64,000 nt of DNA from Cyclobacteriaceae bacterium YHN15. GTDB lineage: Bacteria; Bacteroidota; Bacteroidia; Cytophagales; Cyclobacteriaceae. Below are positions 1 to 8,243 of the stretch, one piece after another. A model generated the notes under the pieces. The model searched no databases. It saw only the letters and a list, made by a program, of their open reading frames with translations, and was not told the DNA's origin. The stretch spans positions 697,822 to 761,821 of the forward strand of contig RKQB01000001.1 of assembly GCA_003797895.1 (NCBI GenBank), written 5' to 3'. Both the position numbers and the translations under genes were made by a program. How positions within the stretch are numbered: the stretch's first letter is position 1; every line of letters begins with the position of its first letter.

Positions 1-1137
1 GGTCTTTTTGTTGGACATGGTGCTGTCAGAAGGGTGGTTTTGGGATTGGAAGCCAAACAACCAACAGTGGAGGATTTAGAAGAAATGAAGGCTTTGGTGG
101 CCAAATCCATGGAAGAGGGCGCATACGGTTTGTCAACGGGACTTTTCTATGCTCCTGGTAGCTATGCCAAAGAGGAAGAAGTGGTTGCATTGGCCAAAGT
201 GGCAGCATCTTATGGAGGTTTATATGATTCGCATATCCGTGATGAAAGTTCTTATACCATTGGCTTGCTTGCTTCAATTGAAGAGGCCATTAATATTGGC
301 AGAAAAACGGGTATTCCAGTCCATGTTTCCCATATTAAAGCATTGGGAACAGATGTTTGGAGAAAAAGTAAAGAGGTCATAGCGCTCATTGAATCTGCGC
401 AAAATGAAGGAATCAATATTACAGCCAATCAGTATCCTTATTTGGCTTCAAAAACAAGTTTTAGGGCAACAGTCATTCCCAGATGGGCAGAAGATGGGGG
501 TAATGATGCCATGTTGGAGCGATTTGAGAATGTGGAGGTAAGAAAAAGACTGATCCAAGAGATAACTGAAAATATCAGGATTAGAGGAGGTGCTGAGGCC
601 TTGGTTTTCTCAGAGACGGAAAATCCGGATTATGACGGCATGAGCCTAAGGAAATTTGCAGAAATAAGGAGACTTTCTCAGGCAGAGGCTGCTATGGCTA
701 TTCTTTCCGAAGAGCCCAATCTCGGCGTTATCTCTTTTAATATGGTAGAGGAAGATCTGAAGAATTTTATGCTCAAAGACTGGGTGGTGACAGGTTCAGA
801 TGGTGGTTCTGGCCATCCAAGAAAATACGGTTCCTTTGCGAGGAAAATCGGCCATTATACAAAAAAGGAAAAATGGATGGATCTGTCATTTGCCATTCAT
901 CAATCCACGGCAAGGACAGCCCGGATTTTGGGTTTGGATAGGAGAGGACTGATCAAAGAAGGGTATTTTGCCGACCTGGTTTTAATTGATATTGAAAGAT
1001 ACACTGACAAAGCCACTTTTGATGCTCCCTATGAGCTGGCAGAAGGGGTAGAATATGTATTCGTTAACGGACAGCTGGCTTTGGAAGATGGTGAATTTAC
1101 AGGAAAATTAAGCGGAAAAGCACTTCGTTTAAACTAA
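1..1137 (+). CDS. N-acyl-D-amino-acid deacylase (D-aminoacylase), 3' part
   Basis: Only the C-terminal 378 codons are in the window; the frame is open from base 1, so the first visible residues GLFVGHGAVR are internal. The protein belongs to the amidohydrolase superfamily and removes the N-acyl group from D-amino acids using active-site metal. Visible family marks are GHG near the cut edge, GLSTGLFYAPG, the histidine segments SHIRDES and VHVSHIKALG, ANQYPY and the catalytic aspartate segment VTGSDGG. The C-terminal ADLVLID stretch is the usual amidohydrolase beta-sandwich return. The N-terminal metal-binding HxH part lies upstream of the window. A strong hairpin follows the stop. A dihydroorotase or other amidohydrolase is less likely because the GLSTGL and SDGG motifs fit the D-aminoacylase group. 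Confidence 0.9.
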   Translation, partial: GLFVGHGAVRRVVLGLEAKQPTVEDLEEMKALVAKSMEEGAYGLSTGLFYAPGSYAKEEEVVALAKVAASYGGLYDSHIRDESSYTIGLLASIEEAINIGRKTGIPVHVSHIKALGTDVWRKSKEVIALIESAQNEGINITANQYPYLASKTSFRATVIPRWAEDGGNDAMLERFENVEVRKRLIQEITENIRIRGGAEALVFSETENPDYDGMSLRKFAEIRRLSQAEAAMAILSEEPNLGVISFNMVEEDLKNFMLKDWVVTGSDGGSGHPRKYGSFARKIGHYTKKEKWMDLSFAIHQSTARTARILGLDRRGLIKEGYFADLVLIDIERYTDKATFDAPYELAEGVEYVFVNGQLALEDGEFTGKLSGKALRLN

Positions 1138-1138
1138 A

Positions 1139-1163
1139 AAAAGAGGGCGTTAGCCCTCTTTTA
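1139..1163. terminator. Bidirectional rho-independent terminator
   Basis: The arms AAAGAGGGC and GCCCTCTTT pair around the loop GTTA, with an A run on one side and a T run on the other. It lies between the convergent deacylase gene and fabI, so it can serve both strands. Confidence 0.85.
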
Positions 1164-1194
1164 TATGCAGTTAGATTTGATTATTGAAAATTAA

Positions 1195-2010
1195 TTATAG
1201 ATCCTTAAACTGCTCCATCAATTCCTCGGAAATACCGGTAGTGGAATATCCGCCATCATGAAAGAGGTTTTGCATGGTGACATATTTGGTCAGGTCAGAG
1301 AACATGGTGATGATATAATCTGCACAGGCTTCAGCAGGTGCATTGCCAAGAGGGGACATTTTATCAGCAAAATTGTAAAAAGTATCAAACCCCCCGATTC
1401 CTGTACCTGCAGTGGTTTTGGTAGGGGATTGTGAAATGGTATTTACCCTGATTTTTTTCATTTTCCCAAGCCTGTAACCGTAACCCCTTGCAATACTTTC
1501 CAACAAAGCTTTTGCATCAGCCATGTCCGTGTAGAAAGGATACACTCTTTGTGCGGCGATATAGGAAAGGGCCATTATGGATCCCCATTCATTCACCGCA
1601 TCCATTTTTTCAGCCACATGCATCATTTTATGAAAAGATATGGCAGAGACATCATAGGATTTATTCAACCAATCATAATTCAAATCCCCATAAGATCTGC
1701 CTTTCCGGATATTGGGTGACATTCCAATTGAATGTAAGATAAAGTCAAAGTTACCTCCAAGGTATTCTTTGGCTTCCGTATACAGCTTTTCTATGTCTTC
1801 CAGTGAAGTAGCATCAGCAGGTATAATAATGGTGTTGCATTGCTCCGCAAGTTCCTTGATGGCCCCCATTCTCATTGCTATTGGAGCGTTGGTCAAAACA
1901 AACCTGGCACCCTGTTCATGTGCTTTTAAAGCGGCTTTCCAAGCGATGGAATTCTCATCCAGCGCACCGGTTATTATGCCTAGCTTTCCTTTCAATAAAT
2001 TTTCTGCCAT
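1195..2010 (-). CDS. fabI: Enoyl-[acyl-carrier-protein] reductase FabI
   Basis: This cytoplasmic enzyme does the last reduction in each cycle of type II fatty-acid synthesis, enoyl-ACP to acyl-ACP with NADH. The 271-residue length is normal. The nucleotide-binding start reads GIITGALDENSIAW, the divergent SDR glycine pattern typical of FabI. Y150 and the catalytic pair Y160-x6-K167 (YTDMADAK) are present, as is LHSIGMSP near residue 92 and a C-terminal HDGGYSTTG segment. The gene stands alone, with recN ending 189 bases upstream. No strong promoter match was found in that gap. FabI is the triclosan target, and no change at the catalytic tyrosines is visible. Confidence 0.96.
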   Translation of the reverse strand: MAENLLKGKLGIITGALDENSIAWKAALKAHEQGARFVLTNAPIAMRMGAIKELAEQCNTIIIPADATSLEDIEKLYTEAKEYLGGNFDFILHSIGMSPNIRKGRSYGDLNYDWLNKSYDVSAISFHKMMHVAEKMDAVNEWGSIMALSYIAAQRVYPFYTDMADAKALLESIARGYGYRLGKMKKIRVNTISQSPTKTTAGTGIGGFDTFYNFADKMSPLGNAPAEACADYIITMFSDLTKYVTMQNLFHDGGYSTTGISEELMEQFKDL

Positions 2011-2199
2011 ACTATCTAGATTTAGGTTGGTTCTTAGTTGAAAGGGTAAAAATAAGGAAAAATTTAGGATATGGGATTTAGAAATCCTGATTTCAGAAGT
2101 GGGATTTCGGAAATATCAAAACTTACAAAAATTTATAAATGAATAAATTGATAAAAGTTCAGGTATAGTTTTATGGAGTTCTCTTTGATAGGCCCATAA

Positions 2200-3852
2200 T
2201 TAATTGTTTAAAAGCTCTTTGGCACTTTCATAGGCAGAAGAAGAAGGGTTGGCCCCGGCAATCATTTTGGCAATTTCATTGACCCTTTCATCAGGGTTTA
2301 ATAATTTGATTTTACTGATGGTTTTGTCGGAACTGTTATCTTTATATACAAAGTAATGCAGATCTCCTTTGGCCGCAACCTGCGGCAAATGGGAGATACA
2401 GATTACCTGATGTTTTTTTGATATTTCCTGCATCATGCGGACCATCTGTAGAGCGACTTCACCTGACACACCTGTGTCGATCTCATCAAAAATAAGGGTA
2501 GGTAAAGCCATTTTATCAGCCATAATATATTTGATGGCAAAAATCAATCTGGAAAATTCACCACCTGACGCCACCTGTTTCAATGGTTGAGGTATTACCC
2601 CTTTATTGGCTGAGAAAAGAATATCTACCTGATCCATGCCCTCCTTATTTGGAGAGACAGCCTGATTTGAAAAAGTAATCTTGGCATTTTCCATCCCCAA
2701 CTGTTGAAGCAAGTGCTCCAATTGTTGGGCAAAGGCTTGAAAAGATGTTGTTCTTTTTTCAGTCAAAACTCTCCCTTTGGACAACATTTGTTTTTCTGCT
2801 AAGGTAAGTTCTTGCTTTAAATTTTCTATTTCTTCATCCAGATTGTCAACCAGAAAGACTTTTTCAGCCAATTCATGCTCCAAAGCTATCAAGTCTTGAA
2901 CAGTTTCCAAACCATGTTTTTGCTGGAGATGATAGATTTTACTGAGCCTTTCCCGTACTGTTTCCAGCTTTTCAAAGTCCACCTCAATGGTAGAATCTTC
3001 ATGTTCCAATCCCGCAGCGATGTCCTTTAATTCGATCAACATGCTTTTGAAACGTTCACTAAATGACTCAAACCTATGCGCATAGCGACTCAATTGCTGA
3101 ATACCTTGGTTCGCCATAGAAAGCATACGCAAAGCACCGACCTGTTCATCCTGAAATTGTGTAAGTATTTCATGAATTTTGCTTTTGATATCCTCTGCAT
3201 TTTCAAGTACTTCCTGCTCATTTTCAAGTTCACTTTGCTCTCCTTCCTGTAGTCTCAAGACGGAAAGTTCTTCCAATTGAAATTTATTGAAATCAGCTTC
3301 TTTTTTCAATTCCAAGGCCTCTAGGTTTCTTTTTTCCAACTTTCTTTTGGCAATTAAGAAATGCCTGTAAGTCTCCTGATACTCCGATTTTTCTTTTTGG
3401 GATTTAGAAAATGCATCTACTAAAGCCAATTGGTAGGCTCCATCTCCTAACATCATAGCGTCATTTTGGGAATGAACATCCATAAGGAATTTGCCAAGCT
3501 CCTTAAGTGTTTCCAAGCGTACAGGAGTGTCATTGATGAAAGCTCTTGATTTTCCATTGGGGCTGATTTCCCTTCTGATTATACACTCTGATTCGAAATC
3601 TAAATTCTCCTCCTCAAAAAAGTTTTCCAAACTGTAATTTTGTATGTTAAAAACACCTTCTACTACACATTTTTTCCCCTGGTCAAACAAAGTTTTCGTG
3701 TCAGCTCTATTCCCTAAAAGTAAACCCACTGCACCTAGCATGATGGATTTGCCGGCGCCCGTTTCCCCTGTAATCATGCTGAGGGTTGAACTTGGACTCA
3801 TGGCAAGTTCCTGGATTAAAGCATAATTTAAAATGCTTAGTGATTTGAGCAT
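2200..3852 (-). CDS. recN: DNA repair protein RecN
   Basis: RecN is an SMC-like cytoplasmic ATPase acting early in recombinational repair of double-strand breaks. The 550-residue length is normal. The N-terminal Walker A site reads GETGAGKS near residue 30, a long glutamate/lysine-rich coiled-coil section occupies roughly residues 150-370, and the C-terminal signature, Walker B and D-loop are seen as ASGGEFSR and LIFDEIDTGVSG. It is the last gene of the bamD-rpoZ-coaBC-porD-recN operon and starts 43 bases after the porD stop. The ATG at 3852 begins MLKSLSILNYALI, the usual RecN opening. Confidence 0.96.
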   Translation of the reverse strand: MLKSLSILNYALIQELAMSPSSTLSMITGETGAGKSIMLGAVGLLLGNRADTKTLFDQGKKCVVEGVFNIQNYSLENFFEEENLDFESECIIRREISPNGKSRAFINDTPVRLETLKELGKFLMDVHSQNDAMMLGDGAYQLALVDAFSKSQKEKSEYQETYRHFLIAKRKLEKRNLEALELKKEADFNKFQLEELSVLRLQEGEQSELENEQEVLENAEDIKSKIHEILTQFQDEQVGALRMLSMANQGIQQLSRYAHRFESFSERFKSMLIELKDIAAGLEHEDSTIEVDFEKLETVRERLSKIYHLQQKHGLETVQDLIALEHELAEKVFLVDNLDEEIENLKQELTLAEKQMLSKGRVLTEKRTTSFQAFAQQLEHLLQQLGMENAKITFSNQAVSPNKEGMDQVDILFSANKGVIPQPLKQVASGGEFSRLIFAIKYIMADKMALPTLIFDEIDTGVSGEVALQMVRMMQEISKKHQVICISHLPQVAAKGDLHYFVYKDNSSDKTISKIKLLNPDERVNEIAKMIAGANPSSSAYESAKELLNN

Positions 3853-3895
3853 TGCGGATCAAAAATTGGAAAGTAACAAAACTAATAAAAACTGT

Positions 3896-4798
3896 TCAAC
3901 CTTTCAGAATATCATTATACCTTCTGGCATTATTCGGATCAATTTTCATCAAAAATCCTACCGCTTCAGTCCGAACTTCCATAGGTGCCCTTTTTAATAT
4001 TTTACTAACCTCATCTCCTTTAGCATCTATAAAGGCGATTGTAAAAATACCATTGGGTTGCTGGGTATTGACTTCAGCCACTATTTTAAGGGCTTCAACG
4101 ATGTTTTTATAGGCCTGTTCAGGATTCGATGTCAACTGATCCAAACCCTGTCTATGATATAAATATATTGCTTCCCGGATCGGGGCAAATACAGACGAAG
4201 TATAGATGTCATTGATCAGCCAATATCTGTTTCTCCGGTCATTCGGATTTGGCTGCCACCCCGGTCTAGGGGACTGTTGTGCATTGTTGACAATATTGTT
4301 GGCAATTTCAAAAAAAGGATCTCCCCCTCTGAGAGAAAAACTGTCATAATCAAATCCCAAAGCAATGTAAGCGTAATAGGCAAGCAGTGAGCTGATATTG
4401 TTTAGGAATGAAAACCGGTTGAATTCCAGAGGCTGGGATTGCAAAAACTCAAAAGACCAGTTTCTATCAATGAAGTTTAGCACCATACTTTCATAATTTG
4501 TGCCATAAACAGGCCTCACAGTTTGGATCTGAACTGTAGCATTGTAAAATCCTACCTGCGGCATATCACTTATGGTGATCAGTATATTGCCTTTTATCCT
4601 TTCTAAAGCCTGAAATTGATCTGTACTCCATGATCTCCCATTTAGAAACTGCTCGAAGTTGATCTTCATGTCTTCGAAAACTCCAGTTTCCTGTGTCCTG
4701 GCCCTATCACTGTTGATAATAACTGTGATATTTAACTCTTGGGCAAAACAGTGTCCAGAGAAAAAAAATAAAATAAGTAGTAAGATCCAATTCCTCAT
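3896..4798 (-). CDS. porD: PorD / DUF4835 family exported protein
   Basis: A 300-residue exported protein with a signal peptide (MRNWILLLILFFFSGHCFAQ) followed by the ELNITVIINSDR opening typical of the DUF4835 family. From general knowledge the family is confined to Bacteroidota, sits beside coaBC and recN, and is annotated as type IX secretion system protein PorD; its biochemical role is not established. The mature part has no membrane segment and no recognisable catalytic motif, so it is probably periplasmic or tethered to the outer membrane. It lies 39 bases after coaBC and 43 before recN, inside the same operon. The conserved position here supports the family call more than any single residue. 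Confidence 0.8.
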   Translation of the reverse strand: MRNWILLLILFFFSGHCFAQELNITVIINSDRARTQETGVFEDMKINFEQFLNGRSWSTDQFQALERIKGNILITISDMPQVGFYNATVQIQTVRPVYGTNYESMVLNFIDRNWSFEFLQSQPLEFNRFSFLNNISSLLAYYAYIALGFDYDSFSLRGGDPFFEIANNIVNNAQQSPRPGWQPNPNDRRNRYWLINDIYTSSVFAPIREAIYLYHRQGLDQLTSNPEQAYKNIVEALKIVAEVNTQQPNGIFTIAFIDAKGDEVSKILKRAPMEVRTEAVGFLMKIDPNNARRYNDILKG

Positions 4799-4837
4799 AT
4801 TCGATAAAGTATTTAAGGGATAACGAATCTCTTTGAT

Positions 4838-6046
4838 TTAGATTTTGACCGGTAATTTTTTAATTCCTTCTAAAATTAACTTTGCTATTTCTTCTTTTGG
4901 CATTATCTCGGATTGTAAGGAAGACCCATCTTCAAAAAACAAACTCACTTTGTTGGTGTCAAGTTGGAAACCCGCACCTTTTTCTCTCATGGAATTGAGT
5001 ACGATTAAGTCAAAGTTTTTCTTTTCCAGTTTTTGTTTAGCATGGAAAACTTCATTTTCAGTTTCCAGAGCAAAACCTACGTGGATCTGGTGGAACTTTT
5101 TCTCCTTACCTAATGTATAGGCGATATCAATATTTTTGACCAAATCAATGGTCATTCCATCTCCTTCTTTCTTAATTTTTTCCAACGCTACATCTTTGGG
5201 AGCATAGTCGGCAACCGCTGCAGCAAAGACGCAAATATCCATTTCATTATGGATTTTTGCTGCCTCCATGTACATTTCATTGGCACTTTTAACAGGGTAA
5301 ATAATAACCCCGTGATGTTTGGGTTTTTTTGCACCATGACCCAATACTACATGAACTTCTGCTCCGCTTGAAGCAAATGCATCAGCTATGGCAGCACCCA
5401 TTTTCCCACTTGAATGATTACTGATAAATCTTACAGGGTCGATAGCCTCCTGTGTAGGTCCTGAAGTGATGAGGACCCTCTTTCCTGCAAAACTTTTATC
5501 TGATTTGAAATGTGTGATCACCTGATCCAGGATGTTTTCAGGTTCCATTAACCTCCCCTGACCGGAAAGTCCACTTGCGAGTTCTCCACTTTCAGCATCA
5601 AGAATAATGTTTCCATAAGAAACAACCTTTTTTAGATTTTCTCTTACAGATGGATGTTGGTACATATCCAGGTCCATAGCAGGCGCTATCATTACTGGAC
5701 ACCTGGCAGAAAGATAAGTTGCGGCTAAGAGGTTATCGCAAAGTCCATTGGCTAATTTTGCCAAGGTATTCGCACTTATTGGAGCGATAAGAAACAAGTC
5801 CGCCCATAATCCTAATTCGACATGGTTGGTCCAGGAACCGTTCTTAGCATCAAAAAAATTATGGTAAACAGGATTTTTTGACAAGGTAGCCAAAGTAAGA
5901 GGCGTAATAAAATCAAGAGCAGAAGTACTCATTATAATTTGTACTTCTGCTCCTTCTTTTACAAGTAACCTTGTCAGGTGAGCGGCCTTATATGCTGCAA
6001 TACTGCCAGTAACACCCAATAAAATTCTTTTACCTTTTAAATGCAT
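4838..6046 (-). CDS. coaBC: CoaBC, phosphopantothenoylcysteine decarboxylase/synthetase
   Basis: This bifunctional 402-residue protein catalyses two coenzyme A steps: CoaB couples 4'-phosphopantothenate to cysteine and CoaC, a flavoprotein, decarboxylates the product. The CoaC half (about 1-185) starts LLGVTGSIAAYKA and has the active-site histidine segment NHVELGLWAD. The CoaB half starts near 186 with TSGPTQEAIDPVRFISN and carries AAVADYAP. Two CoaC positions differ from the E. coli type: PAMN reads PAMD, and the segment holding the reductant cysteine reads LASGLSGQGR with no cysteine. I believe such changes are common in this phylum, but that is from memory. Its ATG overlaps the rpoZ stop by one base (TAATG). 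Confidence 0.95.
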   Translation of the reverse strand: MHLKGKRILLGVTGSIAAYKAAHLTRLLVKEGAEVQIIMSTSALDFITPLTLATLSKNPVYHNFFDAKNGSWTNHVELGLWADLFLIAPISANTLAKLANGLCDNLLAATYLSARCPVMIAPAMDLDMYQHPSVRENLKKVVSYGNIILDAESGELASGLSGQGRLMEPENILDQVITHFKSDKSFAGKRVLITSGPTQEAIDPVRFISNHSSGKMGAAIADAFASSGAEVHVVLGHGAKKPKHHGVIIYPVKSANEMYMEAAKIHNEMDICVFAAAVADYAPKDVALEKIKKEGDGMTIDLVKNIDIAYTLGKEKKFHQIHVGFALETENEVFHAKQKLEKKNFDLIVLNSMREKGAGFQLDTNKVSLFFEDGSSLQSEIMPKEEIAKLILEGIKKLPVKI

Positions 6047-6360
6047 TATTCTTCAGTAGTTTCGTCAGGATGACGATAGTATAACTTACCTTCCATAAAC
6101 TCTTCCATTGCTAATGTACTTGGTTTTGGCATCCTTTCATAAAACTTTGAAATTTCAATTTGTTCTTTGTTTTCAAAAACTTCCTCTAAGTTGTCCACAG
6201 TAGAAGCAAACTCTGAAAGCTTGTTATTGAGTTCTTCTTTCATGGTCGAAGAGATTTGTTTGGCTCTTTGACCTATGATATGAATGGATTCGTAAAGATT
6301 ACCGGTTTTTTCTGAAACCTTGTCCAAGTCTCTGGTGATAATTGAAGGATTGATAGCCAT
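6046..6360 (-). CDS. rpoZ: RNA polymerase omega subunit, Bacteroidota type
   Basis: A 104-residue protein whose segment NLYESIHIIGQRAKQIS matches the conserved omega core (the region corresponding to ARRARQ in proteobacterial RpoZ). Omega helps assemble core RNA polymerase by binding the beta-prime subunit. The remainder is acidic and ends in ETTEE. It sits between bamD (3-base gap) and coaBC (1-base overlap). Omega is often next to coaBC in Bacteroidota, which supports the call, since sequence identity across such a short divergent subunit is limited. Confidence 0.88.
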   Translation of the reverse strand: MAINPSIITRDLDKVSEKTGNLYESIHIIGQRAKQISSTMKEELNNKLSEFASTVDNLEEVFENKEQIEISKFYERMPKPSTLAMEEFMEGKLYYRHPDETTEE

Positions 6361-6363
6361 ATT

Positions 6364-7305
6364 TTAATTGTTAATAATTTCAGGTAATTTTTCTGTTGGT
6401 TTTAACTCAGCTTTTGGCCCGCTTTCTTTTTCTTCTTCTTCTTTAGCCTTAGCTAGGGCCTCTTCGTATTCTTTCTTAAGTTTTTTGTGCGCAACAAGTT
6501 CAGTTTCGGCCTTTTTTAGAATAGGGTCGACCGATCCGAAATATTTACTTTCCGGATACCTTCTTTTGAATTGCTCTCCAAATTTGAAAACATCATTAAG
6601 TCTGTCTTCTTTTTTATCAAATACACTTCTTTCCCCATAAGATAAAGATACTTCTACCAACCTGAAAGCCAGTTCTTCATTGTATTTACTGTCCGGGTAA
6701 TCTTTGGCAAAATTCTGAAAGTTGATGATACAAGCTCTATAAAAATCTCCGGGATATAATCCATTCGTCAATCTTAGGTAGAGCAATGATTCCTGGTAGG
6801 CTTTTTCCTCAAATCTTTTTTGTAAATCCTCTATCATGGAAGTGGCTCTTTCATAGGAATCTGATTGGGGAAACCTACTTATAAACAATTGAATCGCATT
6901 AACCGCATCTCTACTGCTCTTCTGATCTAAATTGTAATCAGGAGAATCAAGGTATAGGGAATATGCATTCATGAACAAAGCTTCCTCTGCCAAAGGACTT
7001 CGGTTATAGGTCTGATAAAAGGTATTGAAATATCCAGCCGCTTCAATATACCTTTTCATCCTAAAATGGCTGTAAGCGTAATTGAAATCAGCCAATTCTG
7101 CCTTTTCACTGCCTCTAATTACAGGCAGTACTTTATCATATAGAATTATTGCCTTACTGAACTCACCTTCATTGTAATAATTATTGGCAGATTCGTAAAG
7201 CTCCTCCCAATTTGTGCTTTTTTCCAACTTGTAGAATTTTCCACAAGAAGAGAATAAGACTACAAGCAAGAGCAGCGACAATATGTTTGATATTTTAATT
7301 TTCAT
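6364..7305 (-). CDS. bamD: BamD, outer membrane assembly lipoprotein
   Basis: A 313-residue lipoprotein of the beta-barrel assembly machine at the inner face of the outer membrane. The start at 7305 gives a clean lipoprotein signal, MKIKISNILSLLLLVVLFSSC, with the lipidated cysteine at 21. An in-frame ATG further upstream (7347) is rejected because it lies within the promoter. Tetratricopeptide-like helices follow (LYESANNYYNEGEFSKAI, NYAYSHFRMKRYIEAAGYF), matching the YfiO/BamD family. The C-terminus is rich in lysine and glutamate. It is the first gene of the operon leading to recN. Confidence 0.92.
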   Translation of the reverse strand: MKIKISNILSLLLLVVLFSSCGKFYKLEKSTNWEELYESANNYYNEGEFSKAIILYDKVLPVIRGSEKAELADFNYAYSHFRMKRYIEAAGYFNTFYQTYNRSPLAEEALFMNAYSLYLDSPDYNLDQKSSRDAVNAIQLFISRFPQSDSYERATSMIEDLQKRFEEKAYQESLLYLRLTNGLYPGDFYRACIINFQNFAKDYPDSKYNEELAFRLVEVSLSYGERSVFDKKEDRLNDVFKFGEQFKRRYPESKYFGSVDPILKKAETELVAHKKLKKEYEEALAKAKEEEEKESGPKAELKPTEKLPEIINN

Positions 7306-7317
7306 CTTTTGGAGGCG

Positions 7318-7348
7318 CAAATATAAGGGATTAATCATTGTTATCAAA
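7318..7348 (-). promoter_or_regulatory. Bacteroidota-type promoter for the bamD operon
   Basis: On the minus strand TTTG (7348-7345), a 19-base spacer and TATATTTG (7325-7318) match the -33/-7 consensus exactly. The predicted start of transcription is only about 6-10 bases before the bamD ATG at 7305, and the box overlaps any longer bamD reading, which fixes the start codon. Confidence 0.75.
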
Positions 7349-7373
7349 TTAATCCTCCGAGGCTTGATTGAAG

Positions 7374-8081
7374 TTACTTTTTGACAACGAGTTTTTTGGT
7401 GACAATATTTTTATTATCAACAAATAAGGTATAAAAATAAACCCCAGGATGTAGATCCGCTACATTAATGACCAATGTTTTTTGGTTTGGGTCCAACTCA
7501 AATTCAGCCACAGGATTCCCAATGAAACTATTGATTGAAATTTTTGCGAATGCATTGGGATTTTTAAATTCATAATCAATCTGGGCTATTCTATTACTTG
7601 GATTTGGATATACGCTTCCCAAGGAAATGTCCTTGTGGTTAGTTTCATCTTCTGAGGGATTATATACTTCATAGACAGCCTCAATAAGGAAGACATCTCT
7701 CACATTATTTGGATTTACAAAGTGCAAGTCAAAACTTCCTTTTAATTCGCTGATGCCTAAATCAAACTCTAAATATAAATCTGTAAATATTTCGTTTGGC
7801 TTTAAGTCGATTTTGACTTTTGATAGCTCTTTTTTAGGGTCATAACATCTTTCACCTATACAAATTTTAACACTTTGGGAAGATCCTATATTCCCTCTAA
7901 GGTATTTTAAGGAATATTCTTTGATTTGGTTGCTTTCATTTTGGATAATCAAAGACTTTCTTTGCGAAGTCCCTATTTTCCCACTGAATTCAATATTCTC
8001 AGACAGTACATTCACCTGTGCTTTTACCGTAAAAGGTAAAAGCAAAACAAGGCAAGAAAAAAATAATAGAAAGTTTTTCAT
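7374..8081 (-). CDS. Exported protein with type IX secretion (type A) sorting domain
   Basis: A 235-residue protein with an N-terminal signal peptide ending near FTVKAQ and a C-terminal type A sorting domain. The domain opens with SVYPNPSNRIAQIDYEF and ends with the characteristic GVYFYTLFVDNKNIVTKKLV pattern and a lysine-rich tail. Such domains send proteins across the outer membrane through the type IX system, after which the domain is usually removed. The roughly 120-residue cargo section between them is beta-rich, with two close cysteines (ICIGERCYDP-like spacing), and matches no enzyme family I recognise. It precedes the bamD operon in the same direction; the 68-base gap holds the bamD promoter. 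Confidence 0.88.
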   Translation of the reverse strand: MKNFLLFFSCLVLLLPFTVKAQVNVLSENIEFSGKIGTSQRKSLIIQNESNQIKEYSLKYLRGNIGSSQSVKICIGERCYDPKKELSKVKIDLKPNEIFTDLYLEFDLGISELKGSFDLHFVNPNNVRDVFLIEAVYEVYNPSEDETNHKDISLGSVYPNPSNRIAQIDYEFKNPNAFAKISINSFIGNPVAEFELDPNQKTLVINVADLHPGVYFYTLFVDNKNIVTKKLVVKK

Positions 8082-8243
8082 GTAGATTTATACCAATAAG
8101 CCTTCATTTTTATTTGATGACACTTTCATATACGTATAAATTTACCAAATTGGTTTGAACTTTTAAGCACTTTTGGGTTAAATTTTGTTAACCTTGATAA
8201 AATTTTTTTTATAAAAATTCGTTCAGAAGGATTTTTAGTTTTT

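Noticed and set aside
7305..7347. Longer bamD reading from 7347
   Set aside because: It covers the -7 box and spoils the lipoprotein signal; the ATG at 7305 is better.
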